The notes under the pieces: model-generated
What the model saw: only the letters and a program-made list of their open reading frames with translations
Database searches by the model: none
Told to the model about the DNA's origin: nothing
In this document: positions 8,053-18,279 of the stretch, in pieces
How positions within the stretch are numbered: position 1 is the stretch's first letter
Layout: every line of letters starts with the position of its first letter
Source of the DNA: Cupriavidus phytohabitans
GTDB taxonomy: Bacteria > Pseudomonadota > Gammaproteobacteria > Burkholderiales > Burkholderiaceae
Assembly (NCBI RefSeq): GCF_000426345.1
Contig: NZ_AUFE01000017.1
Span: 48,228 to 112,227, forward strand
DNA: 64,000 nucleotides
Direction: 5' to 3'
Made by a program: the position numbers and the translations under genes

Positions 8053-9236
8053 GACTTGTTGCGTTCGATCACACGCTTACCTTCCGCCAGATTGTTCGAT
8101 GGATAGCGGATCAACTGGAGGCCCTCGGGTAGCGGGTCAAGCAATTCGGCCTCCTCGGAATTCCTGTGACCGATCCGCACTTCGCGCCGTGCGGCGCGGC
8201 CATTCACGACCGAGAACACGCACCATGACGCCGTGTCACACCGGAAGATGGAACTGACCGGGATCTTGAGCGCATTCTCTCCGCGCCATAGGCGGATCCT
8301 GACGATTACCCGAAAGCCATCCCCCAGCTGCGCAGGCGGTTCGATCACGTCAATAATCACATTGGTCCGTTTTTCCTCGATGCCGAGGACCGAGATCTTG
8401 GTGAAGGCATGCGGCTCGACCCGCCGCACGATCCCACGGACCAGCGCCTCGCCGCCCCAGCCGTCGATATGCACCGGCATCCCCGCTTGCACCTTCACCG
8501 CTTCGGTAGACAGCAGTTCCGCCACGATCTCCAGGTCATGCGGATCGCCGAGCGTCAGCAGCGGCGAGCCTGCGCTCACGATCCGTTCACTGCGCTCCGG
8601 CAGTTCCAGCACCACCCCTGCGATTGGAGCCGTCACTGCAACCATGGACGAGGACCCGCGGCTGAGCTCTCGCAATGCCAGCATTCCGGCCTCGGCCACC
8701 CGCACCTCCTCCTTCGCGGCGCTGGCCCGTGCCTGTGCCGCTGCCAGTTCATTGCCCGCCGTCACGCCAACATTGGCGGCCTGCTCCCCCGCTTGCGGCG
8801 ACAGGAAGCGCTCGCGTACCAGGCGGTCGATCCGCTGCCGCTCGCGCTGGGCTTGCGCATAGTCCTCGGCAGCGTGCCGGACCCGTTCCAGCGCCTCCCG
8901 ATGCATCGCCCGCGCGGCGGCCACCCTCGCCCGTACCTCCTCCTGCTCCCGTGCACTCAGCGGCAACGGTGCCAGTTCGGCGAGAACCTGCCCGGCTTCG
9001 ACCAAGTCGCCTTCGCGCAGTCCGATGCGCATCAGCCTGCCGCTGACCGGCGCCGTCACCACAAAGCGCTCCTTGCTGCGAGTCTCGCCCTCTTCGCTGG
9101 TCGTGACCTCGAGCGAGCCGCGCATGGCCTGCACCGTGTCAACCACCAAGGGCGCAGGCGTCAGCAGGTAGGCGGATCCGGCGATTAGCCCGATGGCGGC
9201 GAGAACGATGGCGGCCGTACCGCCCGACAGGCGCAT
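8046..9236 (-). CDS. Periplasmic adaptor (membrane fusion) protein of MacA/HlyD type
   Basis: 396 aa. One N-terminal membrane anchor (AAIVLAAIGLIAGSAYLL, about 8-25), a lipoyl half-motif (VVTAPVSGRLMRIGLREGD), a long alpha-helical hairpin rich in Ala/Glu/Arg (about 95-185), the second lipoyl half (VTAPIAGVVLEL), then beta-barrel and membrane-proximal domains. It links an inner-membrane ABC transporter to the cell envelope. It follows the FtsX-type permease gene by six bp and shares an operon with the ATPase. No outer-membrane factor gene is nearby, so a shared TolC-like protein would be needed. Substrate unknown. Confidence 0.85.
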   Translation of the reverse strand: MRLSGGTAAIVLAAIGLIAGSAYLLTPAPLVVDTVQAMRGSLEVTTSEEGETRSKERFVVTAPVSGRLMRIGLREGDLVEAGQVLAELAPLPLSAREQEEVRARVAAARAMHREALERVRHAAEDYAQAQRERQRIDRLVRERFLSPQAGEQAANVGVTAGNELAAAQARASAAKEEVRVAEAGMLALRELSRGSSSMVAVTAPIAGVVLELPERSERIVSAGSPLLTLGDPHDLEIVAELLSTEAVKVQAGMPVHIDGWGGEALVRGIVRRVEPHAFTKISVLGIEEKRTNVIIDVIEPPAQLGDGFRVIVRIRLWRGENALKIPVSSIFRCDTASWCVFSVVNGRAARREVRIGHRNSEEAELLDPLPEGLQLIRYPSNNLAEGKRVIERNKSH

Positions 9237-9242
9237 GGCGTG

Positions 9243-11609
9243 CTACTCCCGCGTTTTCAGCACCGCGACCAGGTCAAGGTGCTGGAGGCGCCGCAAGACA
9301 AGCAAGCCCGCGAGAAGCGCCGCGCACGCTGCGGGCACCATGGCGAAGACGAGTGTGGCCCGCTCCAGCGCAAGCGGAATCCGGAAGGCATCCCGGTCGA
9401 ACACCGGCACCAGCATTGCGCAGAGGCCATAGCCTACGGCGATGCCGAACGGCAACGCCGCAGCCGTCAGCAGCGCCTGTTCGCCAATCAGGATGGTTGC
9501 GACTTCGCCCAGCGAGAAACCCAGGACTCGCAGGCTCGCCAGCTCGTTGCCGCGCTCGGAGAGCGCAATGCGGATATTGTTGTAAACCACGCCGGCGACG
9601 ATGACCGAGGCAAAGCCTGCCAGGACCAGGCTCGAAATAACAAAGGTACGATCCAGCGTATTGCCGATACTTTCCAGCAGCGCACTGCGCACGATGACTG
9701 AGCTGATCGCGGGCAGGCGCTTCAGTCTCCTGTACAACGGCTTCGCCATCCGCACGTCGATGCGCAGATGAACGCCACTGATGGCGGGGCTTTCGCCGAG
9801 ATACCGCGACAATGCCTGACGCTCCACATAGGCGCCAAGTCCTAGCAGGTCGTCAACGGTCGCTGTCACCGGCAGCGTAAGAACGTTGCGCCGTCCCTCG
9901 AGCAACGCCACCTCGACCCGGTCGCCGACCTGCAGGTGCAAGGCCGCTGCCAGCCTGGCGGAGATGACCACTCCATCCTCGCTGACCTGCTGGCGCCCCA
10001 TGGTATGGCCGACCACCTCGCGCAGGTTCGAATCGGCGTCAAGGCCCGTGAGTTCCACCCGCTTCGCGCGGTGGCCGTGGCGTAGCCAGACAGGGGCAAC
10101 CCGAAAGCCTTCAGCTCGCAGGATGCCGGGCAGCTGCACCACGTCGAAGACGGCGGCGGCAGGTTGTGCGTCGTTGAAGATCAGCGTCACGTCGTCGTGC
10201 TGTGCCCGGCCGAACTGCAACGCGAGAATCTGGTTCACGCCGTCCAGTCCGAACCTGCCGACCACCATCAACCCGACGGCCAGGGCGATCCCCATCGTCG
10301 AAAGCGCGGCCTTGCCCGGCCGCCGGGCAAGGTTGCGGAGGATGAGGCGCAACGGGATCGGCATCGCGCGCAGCAGCCCGATGCGATCCAGCAGGCCCGC
10401 GCGGAATCCCGCGGGCAGCTCTGGTCGCATGGCTTCGGCGGGCGGCAACCTGGTCGCGCGCCACACCGAGGCGCCGGCCCCAACCGTCGCCGCCGCTGTG
10501 CTTGCCAGCACGGCCAGCACCAGCGCGCGCGGGCTGAGCTCGGCCTGCAGTTGCGGAAAGTGGAAGTACTGGCGATACAGGGCCACCATCAGCTGCGCCA
10601 AGTAGAAGCCTCCGGGTATCCCGGCTGCGATGCCGACCCCGACGGTGACAAGCCCGAACCGCAAGTACTGAAGGGCGACAGTGCGACCTGCATAACCGAA
10701 CGCCTTAAGCAAGCCGATCTCGGCGCGCTGGACGGTTACGAGTCGGCTCAGCAGCGCGTACAGCAGGAAGGAGGACACCGCGAGAAACATCGCCGGCACG
10801 TAGGTGGCGGTGATGCCGATCTCGGCGAGCTCGTCGGTCAGGAACCGATGGGACAACTGGTCCTCCCTGCCGTAGGCCCCGAGGCTGCCGTAGCGCCCCA
10901 GCAGGCGGTCGAGCGGGCCGATGACCTGGCGCGCATCCACGCCTGCGTCGAGCGTGAGCGCCACATCGTTGAACGCGCCCTCCATGCCGAACGCTGATGC
11001 AATCGCGTCCCGACCCATCCACAGCACGCCGAAGCGACGGTTATCCGGGAACACCATGCCCTGGCCGACTTCGTAGACATATTCGGGGGACATTCCGATG
11101 CCGACCACTTCCAACTGCCGTTCGCGCCCGTTAAGGACGGCTGTGACGCGGGAGCCCACCTCCAGATCGTTCGCGGCGGCAAATGCGGCGCTGGCCACGA
11201 CCTCGCCCTCCCGGGCAGGGCTCGGATAGTTTCCGTATAACAGGAAGAGCGCGTTTGCCACTGGCACGCCGGTGGCCGGCAAGGAAACCAGGCGCAGGGT
11301 GGCGGGCTCGCTGAAGCCTGGCACATCGCCGGTCACGTCCCGCACGATCCGCGTCTCGACGCCCCTGACGCCCGGCAGGGCACGAATCTGGTCGGCGACA
11401 CCTCCCGGCGCACGTTTGACATTGGCGAACACATCAGCAAATCGGTGGCTGGCGTAGTAGCGCTCCTGCGCGATCGCCAGTGACTGCCAGGCGCCTTGCA
11501 TCCCGACCAGGACGGCGATGCCGCAGGCAACCACCAGCGCGGCGGCGATCACCTGCCCGCGCAGCCGCCATAGGTCGCGCCCCAGCATCTTCGTTCGGGC
11601 GCTTACCAT
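9243..11609 (-). CDS. ABC transporter permease, FtsX/MacB type, two FtsX domains
   Basis: 788 aa: an N-terminal TM helix ([20 protein letters not shown]), a MacB-like periplasmic domain, three TM helices at about 270-380, a second TM plus periplasmic domain from about 425, and three final helices ending in [11 protein letters not shown]. This doubled arrangement fits the LolCE/DevC-like permeases that act by mechanotransmission rather than by channel transport. The gene overlaps the ATPase gene by 7 bp (TCATGGTAA), indicating translational coupling. Likely role: moving a lipid, lipoprotein or small molecule through the envelope with the adaptor encoded downstream. Confidence 0.88.
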   Translation of the reverse strand: MVSARTKMLGRDLWRLRGQVIAAALVVACGIAVLVGMQGAWQSLAIAQERYYASHRFADVFANVKRAPGGVADQIRALPGVRGVETRIVRDVTGDVPGFSEPATLRLVSLPATGVPVANALFLLYGNYPSPAREGEVVASAAFAAANDLEVGSRVTAVLNGRERQLEVVGIGMSPEYVYEVGQGMVFPDNRRFGVLWMGRDAIASAFGMEGAFNDVALTLDAGVDARQVIGPLDRLLGRYGSLGAYGREDQLSHRFLTDELAEIGITATYVPAMFLAVSSFLLYALLSRLVTVQRAEIGLLKAFGYAGRTVALQYLRFGLVTVGVGIAAGIPGGFYLAQLMVALYRQYFHFPQLQAELSPRALVLAVLASTAAATVGAGASVWRATRLPPAEAMRPELPAGFRAGLLDRIGLLRAMPIPLRLILRNLARRPGKAALSTMGIALAVGLMVVGRFGLDGVNQILALQFGRAQHDDVTLIFNDAQPAAAVFDVVQLPGILRAEGFRVAPVWLRHGHRAKRVELTGLDADSNLREVVGHTMGRQQVSEDGVVISARLAAALHLQVGDRVEVALLEGRRNVLTLPVTATVDDLLGLGAYVERQALSRYLGESPAISGVHLRIDVRMAKPLYRRLKRLPAISSVIVRSALLESIGNTLDRTFVISSLVLAGFASVIVAGVVYNNIRIALSERGNELASLRVLGFSLGEVATILIGEQALLTAAALPFGIAVGYGLCAMLVPVFDRDAFRIPLALERATLVFAMVPAACAALLAGLLVLRRLQHLDLVAVLKTRE

Positions 11610-12355
11610 GACAGCTCCGAGGGGCTCGCGCGCGTGGCATGGCGCTCGATGCGGGTGATGCTTCCGCTGCTGATATAAACAACGCGGTCGGCCATCGCCG
11701 AGATCGCTGCATTGTGCGTGATGACTACGGTAATAGCGCCCAGCTCGCGGTTCACCTGTTCCAGCACCTCAAGCACCAGCTTTCCCGTGCTGTAGTCGAG
11801 CGCGCCGGTTGGCTCGTCGCATAGCAGGATGTCCGGGCGCTTGGCCACAGCGCGCGCGATGGCCACGCGCTGTTGCTCGCCGCCGGAGAGTTGCGCCGGA
11901 AAGTGGTCCTTGCGCTGCGCCAGGCCCACGATGCCGAGCGCACGCAGCGGCTCCAACGGGTGCAGGGCGATCTCCGTGACCAGCGCGACGTTTTCCAGCG
12001 CGGTGAGACTGGGGATCAGGTTATAGAACTGGAAGACAAAGCCAACATGCTCGCGCCGGTAGCGGGTCAGAGCGGCGTCATCTGCCTCGGTAAGGTCGTG
12101 ATCGCGGTACACCACTGTTCCGCTGCTGGGCCGGTCCAGGCCGCCGAGGATGTTCAGCAGCGTCGACTTCCCGCTCCCCGATGCACCCAGCAACACCACG
12201 AATTCGCCACCGAACAGGTCAAGATCGATGCCAGCAAGCGCGCGCACCTGGATCTCGCCCATGTCGTAGGTCTTGCCGACGTTCCGCAGCCGGAACAGCG
12301 GCTCGCGGCCCTTCGCGGCGCCGCTTCCTCTGGCTGTCGGGAAGACGGCGTTCAT
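11603..12355 (-). CDS. ABC transporter ATP-binding protein (LolD/MacB-like)
   Basis: 250 aa. Walker [11 protein letters not shown]-loop in [18 protein letters not shown], signature [14 protein letters not shown], Walker [13 protein letters not shown] and H-loop VVITHN are all present. This is the MacB/LolD subfamily that pairs with FtsX-type permeases. It is encoded six bp after a universal stress protein and overlaps the permease, so four genes (USP, ATPase, permease, adaptor) probably form one transcript, driven from the region that holds an FNR-type box at 12933. Confidence 0.92.
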   Translation of the reverse strand: MNAVFPTARGSGAAKGREPLFRLRNVGKTYDMGEIQVRALAGIDLDLFGGEFVVLLGASGSGKSTLLNILGGLDRPSSGTVVYRDHDLTEADDAALTRYRREHVGFVFQFYNLIPSLTALENVALVTEIALHPLEPLRALGIVGLAQRKDHFPAQLSGGEQQRVAIARAVAKRPDILLCDEPTGALDYSTGKLVLEVLEQVNRELGAITVVITHNAAISAMADRVVYISSGSITRIERHATRASPSELSW

Positions 12356-12361
12356 CTGCGC

Positions 12362-12802
12362 TTACGCTGGCGTGGCGTTCGGCTTGACCAGGACCACCGG
12401 GCACGGCGCATGTGCGATCACGCGGCTCGCAACCGAGCCCATGATGGCGTCGAGAAACGCGCCGCGTCCGTGCGTGCCCATAATAATGGCCTGGGCTCTG
12501 ACCGACTGGGCGTATGCGACGATGCGCTCGGGGGCAAAGCCGACCAAACCGTGCCAGACTGTTTGCACCCCTGCCGCCTGGAGGATGTCGATCACGGATT
12601 TCATGACCCTGGCGTTTTCGTCGGCATGCCAGGCCTCGATGTCTTGCTTGTTGATATAAGACTTGACCTCGCCGGACACGTCGGGCATGCAGTGCACGAC
12701 ATGTACGCACACGTCTTCCCTGAACAGTTTCCGGCCCGCCACGAATTGCGCAGCCGCATCGCTATAGACCGATCCGTCGGTTGCCAGGACAACATTCTGC
12801 AT
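12362..12802 (-). CDS. Universal stress protein, single domain
   Basis: 146 aa. The USP fold is shown by VVLATDGSVYSDAA at the N-terminus and the nucleotide-binding loop MGTHGRGAFLDAIMGSVASR (G-2x-G-9x-G-S) near residue 110, so it is expected to bind ATP. It is most similar in this window to the USP at 58074, with the same loop sequence type. It is the first gene of an apparent operon with the ABC transporter, and an FNR-type box lies about 130 bp upstream. Role beyond stress survival cannot be specified. Confidence 0.9.
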   Translation of the reverse strand: MQNVVLATDGSVYSDAAAQFVAGRKLFREDVCVHVVHCMPDVSGEVKSYINKQDIEAWHADENARVMKSVIDILQAAGVQTVWHGLVGFAPERIVAYAQSVRAQAIIMGTHGRGAFLDAIMGSVASRVIAHAPCPVVLVKPNATPA

Positions 12803-13295
12803 TGCGCCCTCCCTGTAGATGGCTGTCGCTTCATATTAGACGTTGGGGGGATGATCCCTATTCGGCCTCTCCCACGTGGCGCCTGTCCCCTTGGTATGCT
12901 CTTCCAACGTAGATGTGTTGCGCAGCCGGGCCTTGATACACATCAGCATTTGCAGCGGCTATCAAAGATTCTGACCCAAGGCGCGGCTTTCCGTACGTTA
13001 GGTAAGCCTCGCTTTACACCGCGGGACGTGGCCTGGGCCTTGAGCGCCGGGTCAATCGCGTCGAGGAAGCGTACGTCGCGCAGCATGGACCATAGCAACC
13101 GCGGTCCCACTCCCGCCTGGGTCTCCGTGCCTGCCGCCGGCCAAACCTGTTATCGGCCCTGTGCCTGGTGCACTAACATCACCATTAGCGGGAGCAGTGC
13201 CTGATTCGGCGCGCGGCAGGATCGGCCGTCATCTGAAGGCATCTGCAGGAGTCGGCCGGCAGAGGGCGCGCAGTTACGCGGGGGATCGGTTCGCC
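12803..13295. other. Intergenic region between USP operon and metal ATPase
   Basis: About 490 bp between divergent genes. The only clear element is the FNR-type box at 12933-12946. The ATPase frame is open through the right-hand part from 13161, but it lacks a good start there. No RNA gene or terminator was seen. Confidence 0.5.
12933..12946. promoter_or_regulatory. FNR-type box (one mismatch)
   Basis: TTGAT-ACAC-ATCAG, one mismatch at the last base. It is 131 bp upstream of the USP start and about 350 bp upstream of the ATPase start on the other side. Confidence 0.55.
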
Positions 13296-15596
13296 ATGCA
13301 CATCGGGTTTCGCAAGTTCGACCTCGGCTTGCTGCCAGTCGCGGCCGGCACGCTGGGAGGTGGCTTGCTGCTCTTTGCCTTTGGCGCAGCGGCGGCCGCA
13401 AAGCTGGCCTGGGCGGTTGGCGCGCTGGTCGTCTCCGGCGCGCTGATCGTCGCCATCGTGCAGTCGCTGCGCCGTAAGGAAGCGGGAGTCGATGTCCTGG
13501 CGCTGCTGGCGATTGGGCTGGCGCTGGCGCTTGGCGAATTCCTCGCTTCTGCCGTGCTGGCCCTGATGATCGAGAGTGGGAGGGCGATTGAGAACTATGC
13601 GCAGGCCCGCTCCGAGCGGGAGATGTCCGCCCTGCTCAGCCGCGCCCCGCAGTCCGCCAACCGCTTCGAGGATGGCGAATGGCGCGCGGTTTCCCTCGAT
13701 GTAGTCAGTCCGGGGGATCGGCTGTTGGTCCGACATGGCGAGGTGGTGCCCGTCGACGGCGCACTGCTGGGCCAGGCGACGCTGGACGAATCTGCCCTGA
13801 CTGGCGAGTCGCTGCCACGGCCGCGCCTCGCCGGCGAGACCGTGCGCAGCAGTGTGCTAAACGCAGGCACCCCGTTCGAGATGGTGGCAGCAACCACCGC
13901 GGCGGACAGCACCTTCGCCGGCATCGCCAGGCTGGTGCGTACCGCTCGCGCGGAGCGCCCGCCCGCGGCGCGGCTGGCCGACCGTTATGCACTGTGGCTG
14001 GTGCCTGTCGCTCTGCTCGTCGCCGGGCTTGCCTGGCTTGCCAGCGGTGAGCTCACGCGGGCGCTGGCGGTGCTGGTGGTCGCCACTCCCTGTCCGCTGA
14101 TCTTGGCTGTGCCCGTGGCGATCGTGTCGGGGGTCTCGCGTTGCGCGGGGCGCGGCGTGCTGGTCAAGGGCGGCGGCGCGCTTGAGAGGCTGTCGCAGGC
14201 GAGCATCCTCTTCTTCGATAAGACCGGGACGCTGACGGGCGGCAGGGCTCGCCTGGCGGCTATCGAAAGCGCACCCGGGTGGCCTGCGCCAGATGTGCTG
14301 CGCGTCGCCGCATCGCTGGCGCAGGCCTCCGGCCATGTCGTCGCCGAGGCCATTACGACTGCGGCGCGCGAGCGAGGCCTCGCCCTGGATCTCCCGACGG
14401 GCGTGACCGAGACCGCCGGTGCTGGTGTTGCCGGGCGGGTCGGCGAGCACGTGGTGGCGGTGGGATCGCCCGCCTTTGCCGGCGGTGGCGATGCCGGGCC
14501 GCCCTGGTGCCAGGCCATGCTGCAACGCGCGGCCTACGAGGGCGCCTCGGTCTCGCTGGTCACGGTCGACGGCGTGTTGGTCGGGGCACTGCAGTTCGTG
14601 GACCTGATTCGCATGGACACTCCGCGCGCGTTGCGCTTGCTGCGCAAGGCGGGCATACGGCGGCTGGCCATGCTAACGGGAGATCGGCCCGACGTCGCCG
14701 AGACGATCGGTGCGATGCTCAGCGTAGCCGAGGTCCATGCCAACCTCACCCCTACGCAGAAGCTTGCCGAGATCGAGGCGGCGCGCCACGACGGCATCGT
14801 GCTGATGGTGGGCGACGGTGTCAACGATGCGCCGGCGCTGGCCGCGGCGGACGTCGGTGTGGCCATGGGCGCACGCGGCGCCGCGGCATCGTCGGAAGCT
14901 GCGGATGTCGTGCTGCTGGTGGACCGGCTTGACCGGCTAGTGGACGCGGTGCACATTGCCCGCCGGTCGCGCCGGCTGGCCGTGCAAAGCGCCATGGCCG
15001 GCATGGGCCTGTCGTTCGTGGCGATGGCGGTTGCCGCGTTCGGCTACCTGCCGCCGCTGGCCGGCGCTGCATTGCAGGAGGTGATCGATGTGCTGGTCAT
15101 CGCCAATGCGCTGCGCGCCCTGCGCGCCGACCCGTCGGTATTCGAAGAACGCCTGTCCACGGCCGACGCTGAGCGCCTGAACCAGGAACACGCCGCGCTG
15201 GCACCGCTGATGGACCAGATCAGGAGCCTCGCGGACAGGTTACCGACCATGCCTGGCCAAGCCGCGGGCATGGAACTGCGCGGCTTGTGCGCATCCCTCA
15301 GCGGGACGCTTTTGCCCCACGAACAGCGCGATGACGCACAGCTCTATCCGCAACTCGCGCGGCTGGTCGGGGGCGACGATCCGCTGGCGGCGATGAGCGC
15401 GATGCACCGCGAGCTCTTCCGCGTAATCCGGCTGCTGCAGCAGATGGCCAACAATTCGCCGCCGGACGGGCCGGACGCAAGCCGCATCAGGGAGTACCAG
15501 CGGCTGCTCTACGGGCTCGACGCGGTGTTGCGGCTGCACTGCGCGCAGGAAGAGGAGCTGTTCCATGCGCTGCGCCAAGACGCGCCAATGGAGTGA
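13296..15596 (+). CDS. P1B-type metal ATPase with C-terminal hemerythrin domain (P1B-5/Nia-like)
   Basis: 766 aa from MHIGFRKFDLG; the frame is open back to an ATG at 13161, giving 811 aa, but that extension is Arg-rich and starts before the first TM helix. There is no N-terminal metal-binding domain. Motifs: TGES, the TM metal site TPCPL (about 264), DKTGTLT (Asp about 308), GDGVNDAP (about 505). Residues about 628-760 form a hemerythrin-like four-helix domain with NQEHAAL, LLPHEQ, AMHRELF and LHCAQEEELFH supplying iron ligands. A TPC site plus C-terminal hemerythrin is the signature of P1B-5 pumps such as Sinorhizobium Nia (Ni/Fe export, diiron domain). Likely function: iron or nickel efflux sensed by oxygen or iron at the C-terminus. 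Confidence 0.88.
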   Translation: MHIGFRKFDLGLLPVAAGTLGGGLLLFAFGAAAAAKLAWAVGALVVSGALIVAIVQSLRRKEAGVDVLALLAIGLALALGEFLASAVLALMIESGRAIENYAQARSEREMSALLSRAPQSANRFEDGEWRAVSLDVVSPGDRLLVRHGEVVPVDGALLGQATLDESALTGESLPRPRLAGETVRSSVLNAGTPFEMVAATTAADSTFAGIARLVRTARAERPPAARLADRYALWLVPVALLVAGLAWLASGELTRALAVLVVATPCPLILAVPVAIVSGVSRCAGRGVLVKGGGALERLSQASILFFDKTGTLTGGRARLAAIESAPGWPAPDVLRVAASLAQASGHVVAEAITTAARERGLALDLPTGVTETAGAGVAGRVGEHVVAVGSPAFAGGGDAGPPWCQAMLQRAAYEGASVSLVTVDGVLVGALQFVDLIRMDTPRALRLLRKAGIRRLAMLTGDRPDVAETIGAMLSVAEVHANLTPTQKLAEIEAARHDGIVLMVGDGVNDAPALAAADVGVAMGARGAAASSEAADVVLLVDRLDRLVDAVHIARRSRRLAVQSAMAGMGLSFVAMAVAAFGYLPPLAGAALQEVIDVLVIANALRALRADPSVFEERLSTADAERLNQEHAALAPLMDQIRSLADRLPTMPGQAAGMELRGLCASLSGTLLPHEQRDDAQLYPQLARLVGGDDPLAAMSAMHRELFRVIRLLQQMANNSPPDGPDASRIREYQRLLYGLDAVLRLHCAQEEELFHALRQDAPME

Positions 15597-16084
15597 GCGC
15601 ACGACGGCGTGCCGCGCATAAGCCACCTCGCTGATTCCCGGTAACCGATTGCCAGGCGATAAACAGGTTCATTGAGGATGGCGCTCCGGCGACCGCACCT
15701 CGCAAAACCTACCCAGCGCGCGATACCCCGGCTGAACCAAGGTTGGGCGAGACCGGGTGAGGGTGTAGGGAATGCTCCTTCTCTCAACATTGGCCGGGAA
15801 ATATCGGGTTATACCGCCGCGCCCCTGTCAGATTCCGCTGACAGCCCGGTGCGCACGACGGACAAGCGCCGTCGCGATGCGCGTACAAGCCGCATGGCAC
15901 CAAGCCGACACGTTTTTCGGATCCGGCTGATTTCCGCATAGCCGGCCGGCAACGATACTGCAAGCGTACACGGGGGCATACGACTATCGGCATCGGCAGC
16001 AAGACACCGGCGGGAGCAAGAAGCGAAACCGGGGCCACCCGAGGCAGGAGCGACCAGCGCAATAACGGCAACAAGGGGAAAGCG
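15597..16084. other. Intergenic region with CTGTCAG palindrome
   Basis: About 490 bp without a convincing gene. It carries the CTGTCAG-N6-CTGACAG palindrome at 15825-15844, 241 bp before the LRAT-like gene. No FNR box or terminator was recognised. Confidence 0.5.
15825..15844. promoter_or_regulatory. CTGTCAG-N6-CTGACAG palindrome
   Basis: Perfect 7+7 inverted repeat with the six-base centre ATTCCG. The same half-sites and spacing recur at 42083-42102 and 49233-49252, so this is a candidate operator shared by several genes of the region. Confidence 0.55.
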
Positions 16085-16570
16085 ATGAGCGACGATCACC
16101 ACATCGGACACGCACAGCGCCTTGCGGCAATCACCGCGGACATTCCTCTTGGCGCGCATCTGAAGACGGACCGCCGTGGCTATGTCCACCACGGTATTTA
16201 TGTCGGAAACGACGAGGTGGTGCACTATGTCGGGTTCAAAGGCTTCCTGCGTTGCGGCCCGGTCGAAAAGACTTCCCTCGCCGGCTTTGCCGACGGCCAT
16301 GGCTTTCGCGTCGAGCCGGCCACGCAGGCCAGGTACCTCGAGGCGGAGATCGTACGGCGCGCGACGGCGCGGCTTGGAGAGGACGATTACCGCCTACTTA
16401 CCAACAACTGCGAGCACTTCTGCACGTGGTGCCTGTCTGGCGAGAGCCGCAGCGAGCAAGTGGAGACGCTGCTGAGCCACCCATGGCGCGCGCTGCTGGC
16501 TATCATGGGCGTGCTCTTTAGTGCGGCGGGCATCCTGGGCCAGGATCTGGCCGCGCGCGTGACGGCCTAG
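16085..16570 (+). CDS. LRAT/NlpC-P60-superfamily protein with C-terminal membrane segment
   Basis: 161 aa. An LRAT-type circularly permuted papain-like domain with the catalytic histidine in YVHHGIYVG (about 36-44) and the catalytic cysteine in NNCEHFCTWCL (about 107-117). A hydrophobic stretch near the end (ALLAIMGVLFSAAGILG) probably anchors it in the membrane. Eukaryotic relatives transfer or remove acyl chains on phospholipids; bacterial members are largely uncharacterised, so a lipid acyltransferase role is a guess from the family. It stands alone; a CTGTCAG palindrome lies in the upstream region. Confidence 0.82.
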   Translation: MSDDHHIGHAQRLAAITADIPLGAHLKTDRRGYVHHGIYVGNDEVVHYVGFKGFLRCGPVEKTSLAGFADGHGFRVEPATQARYLEAEIVRRATARLGEDDYRLLTNNCEHFCTWCLSGESRSEQVETLLSHPWRALLAIMGVLFSAAGILGQDLAARVTA

Positions 16571-16665
16571 GGCGCCGCGGGGCCGACTGGCACGCGGAGA
16601 CTGCCTGCCGAGGCACAATTTGAGGAAGCAAACATAACAGCGAAAGCGAGCAGGCGCCAAGGGAC

Positions 16666-18219
16666 ATGGAGAGTCAATGGGACGACGCGGCGTTGACGGC
16701 CGCCTTGCAGCAGCCTGACGCCTACCCACACTCGGCGCCGGCAGTACAGGTCATTGAGACGCATATCTCCCGTGTCTTCCTGGCCGGGGACTTTGCCTAC
16801 AAGGTGCGCAAGCCGGTGCGGTTCGACTTTGTCGACTTCTCCACCGCGCAGGCACGCCTCGACGACTGTAAGACCGAGTTGCGCCTGAACCGCCGGTTCG
16901 CACCCGCCCTGTACCTGGATGTGGTGCCAATCGTGACGGGCAGCACGCCCGGCACGGTGCGCATCGGCGGAAGCGGCATGCCGATCGAGCATGCGGTCCG
17001 GATGCGGCGCTTTGACCAACAAGACTTGCTCAGCGCACGGGTCGCGGCGGGCCGGCTGGAACCGGGCCATATCGATGCGCTGGCGCGCAGCCTTGCGGCC
17101 TTTCACCAGGCGCAGCCGCCCGCGGTCCATTCCGATGGCTTTGGCACGCCGGCCCGCCTCGACGCGACCCTGGCGGAGTGCCTGGGCGGCATCGGGCGGC
17201 TGGCGCAGGCCTCGCACCTGGTCAGCCGCGTGGGCATGCGGGCGCGCAGCGAGGCCGCGCGGCTCGCGGGCGCGTTCCGGGCACGTCTGCGCAACGGCCA
17301 TGTGCGCGAATGCCATGGCGACCTGCACCTGGGCAACATCGTGCTGCTGGACGGCGTGCCGACGCCTTTCGACTGCCTGGAGTTCGACGCCGCGCTGCGT
17401 TGGACCGATACCATCAGCGACCTGGCCTTCCCGGTCATGGACCTGCTGCACCATGGCCGACCGGCGCTGGCCTTCCGGCTGCTCAACGGCTACCTGGAAC
17501 AATCGGGAGACTACAGCGCGCTGGCCGTACTGCCCTTCTATCTCGCCATGCGGGCCCTGGTGCGCGCGCGCGTGCTGCTGGAGCACGCTTGCCAGCAACA
17601 CGCCGCGGGCGCGCCCATGGCGCCGGCGCAGGCCGAGGCAGGCAGGCTGCTGGCGCTGGCCTGGCGGTGCCTCGGTCATCGTCGCGTTCCGATGGTGCTG
17701 ATGCATGGCCTGTCCGGCAGCGGCAAGTCCACGGTGGCTGCACAGATGAGCGAGGCCGGGGCGATGGTACGTGTGCGCTCCGACGCGGTACGCAAGGGCA
17801 TGCACCGCGGTGTGATGCCTGCGGGTGGCTGGTATGCCGCCAGCGAAACGGCGCGGACCTACCGACGCCTACTCGCCGTCTGCCGGCTCGGTTGCCGCGC
17901 CGGCTTCCCGATGATTGCCGACGCCACCTTCCTGGTCCGCGCCGAGCGCGAACGCTTTGCGGCCCAGGCCCGCCGCCTTGGCGTCCCCTTCGCCATCGTC
18001 ACCTGCGAAGCCAGCCCCGAGACGCTGCGCGCCCGCATCGCCGCCCGTGCCAGGGCGGGCCGGGACCTGTCGGATGCCGACGACGGCGTGCTGGCGTGGC
18101 AGATGCGTGTCCAGGAGCCGCTGACCGAAGCCGAGCGTGCCTTCATCGCGTCGCCAGGCAGCTTCACGGGCCGCGCTACGCCCGGCCGCGCTGACCCCAG
18201 GGCCACGGCCGCCATCTGA
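16666..18219 (+). CDS. APH-like kinase/AAA nucleoside-kinase fusion
   Basis: 517 aa. Residues 1-330 resemble aminoglycoside-phosphotransferase-like kinases: AYKVRKPVRFDFVDF holds the ATP-contacting lysine and ECHGDLHLGNI the catalytic loop (HGDLHxGN), followed by DCLEFD as the Mg-binding aspartate. Residues from about 345 form a P-loop kinase with Walker A MHGLSGSGKSTVA, of the gluconate-kinase/zeta-toxin-like type. This two-domain protein is widespread in proteobacteria as an uncharacterised AAA family protein; the substrate is unknown. It is flanked by stress genes but is not obviously part of an operon. Confidence 0.85.
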   Translation: MESQWDDAALTAALQQPDAYPHSAPAVQVIETHISRVFLAGDFAYKVRKPVRFDFVDFSTAQARLDDCKTELRLNRRFAPALYLDVVPIVTGSTPGTVRIGGSGMPIEHAVRMRRFDQQDLLSARVAAGRLEPGHIDALARSLAAFHQAQPPAVHSDGFGTPARLDATLAECLGGIGRLAQASHLVSRVGMRARSEAARLAGAFRARLRNGHVRECHGDLHLGNIVLLDGVPTPFDCLEFDAALRWTDTISDLAFPVMDLLHHGRPALAFRLLNGYLEQSGDYSALAVLPFYLAMRALVRARVLLEHACQQHAAGAPMAPAQAEAGRLLALAWRCLGHRRVPMVLMHGLSGSGKSTVAAQMSEAGAMVRVRSDAVRKGMHRGVMPAGGWYAASETARTYRRLLAVCRLGCRAGFPMIADATFLVRAERERFAAQARRLGVPFAIVTCEASPETLRARIAARARAGRDLSDADDGVLAWQMRVQEPLTEAERAFIASPGSFTGRATPGRADPRATAAI

Positions 18220-18279
18220 AGCAGCGCCAGCCTCGCTTGCTATCACACCCGGCAACGCCCCATCGACCTGCTTGACGGG

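Noticed and set aside
13161..13295. N-terminal extension of the metal ATPase
   Set aside because: No ribosome site, low complexity and no metal-binding motif; start placed at 13296 instead.
16597..16613. TGGCACGCGGAGACTGC as a second sigma-54 promoter
   Set aside because: No TTGC element at the right spacing.
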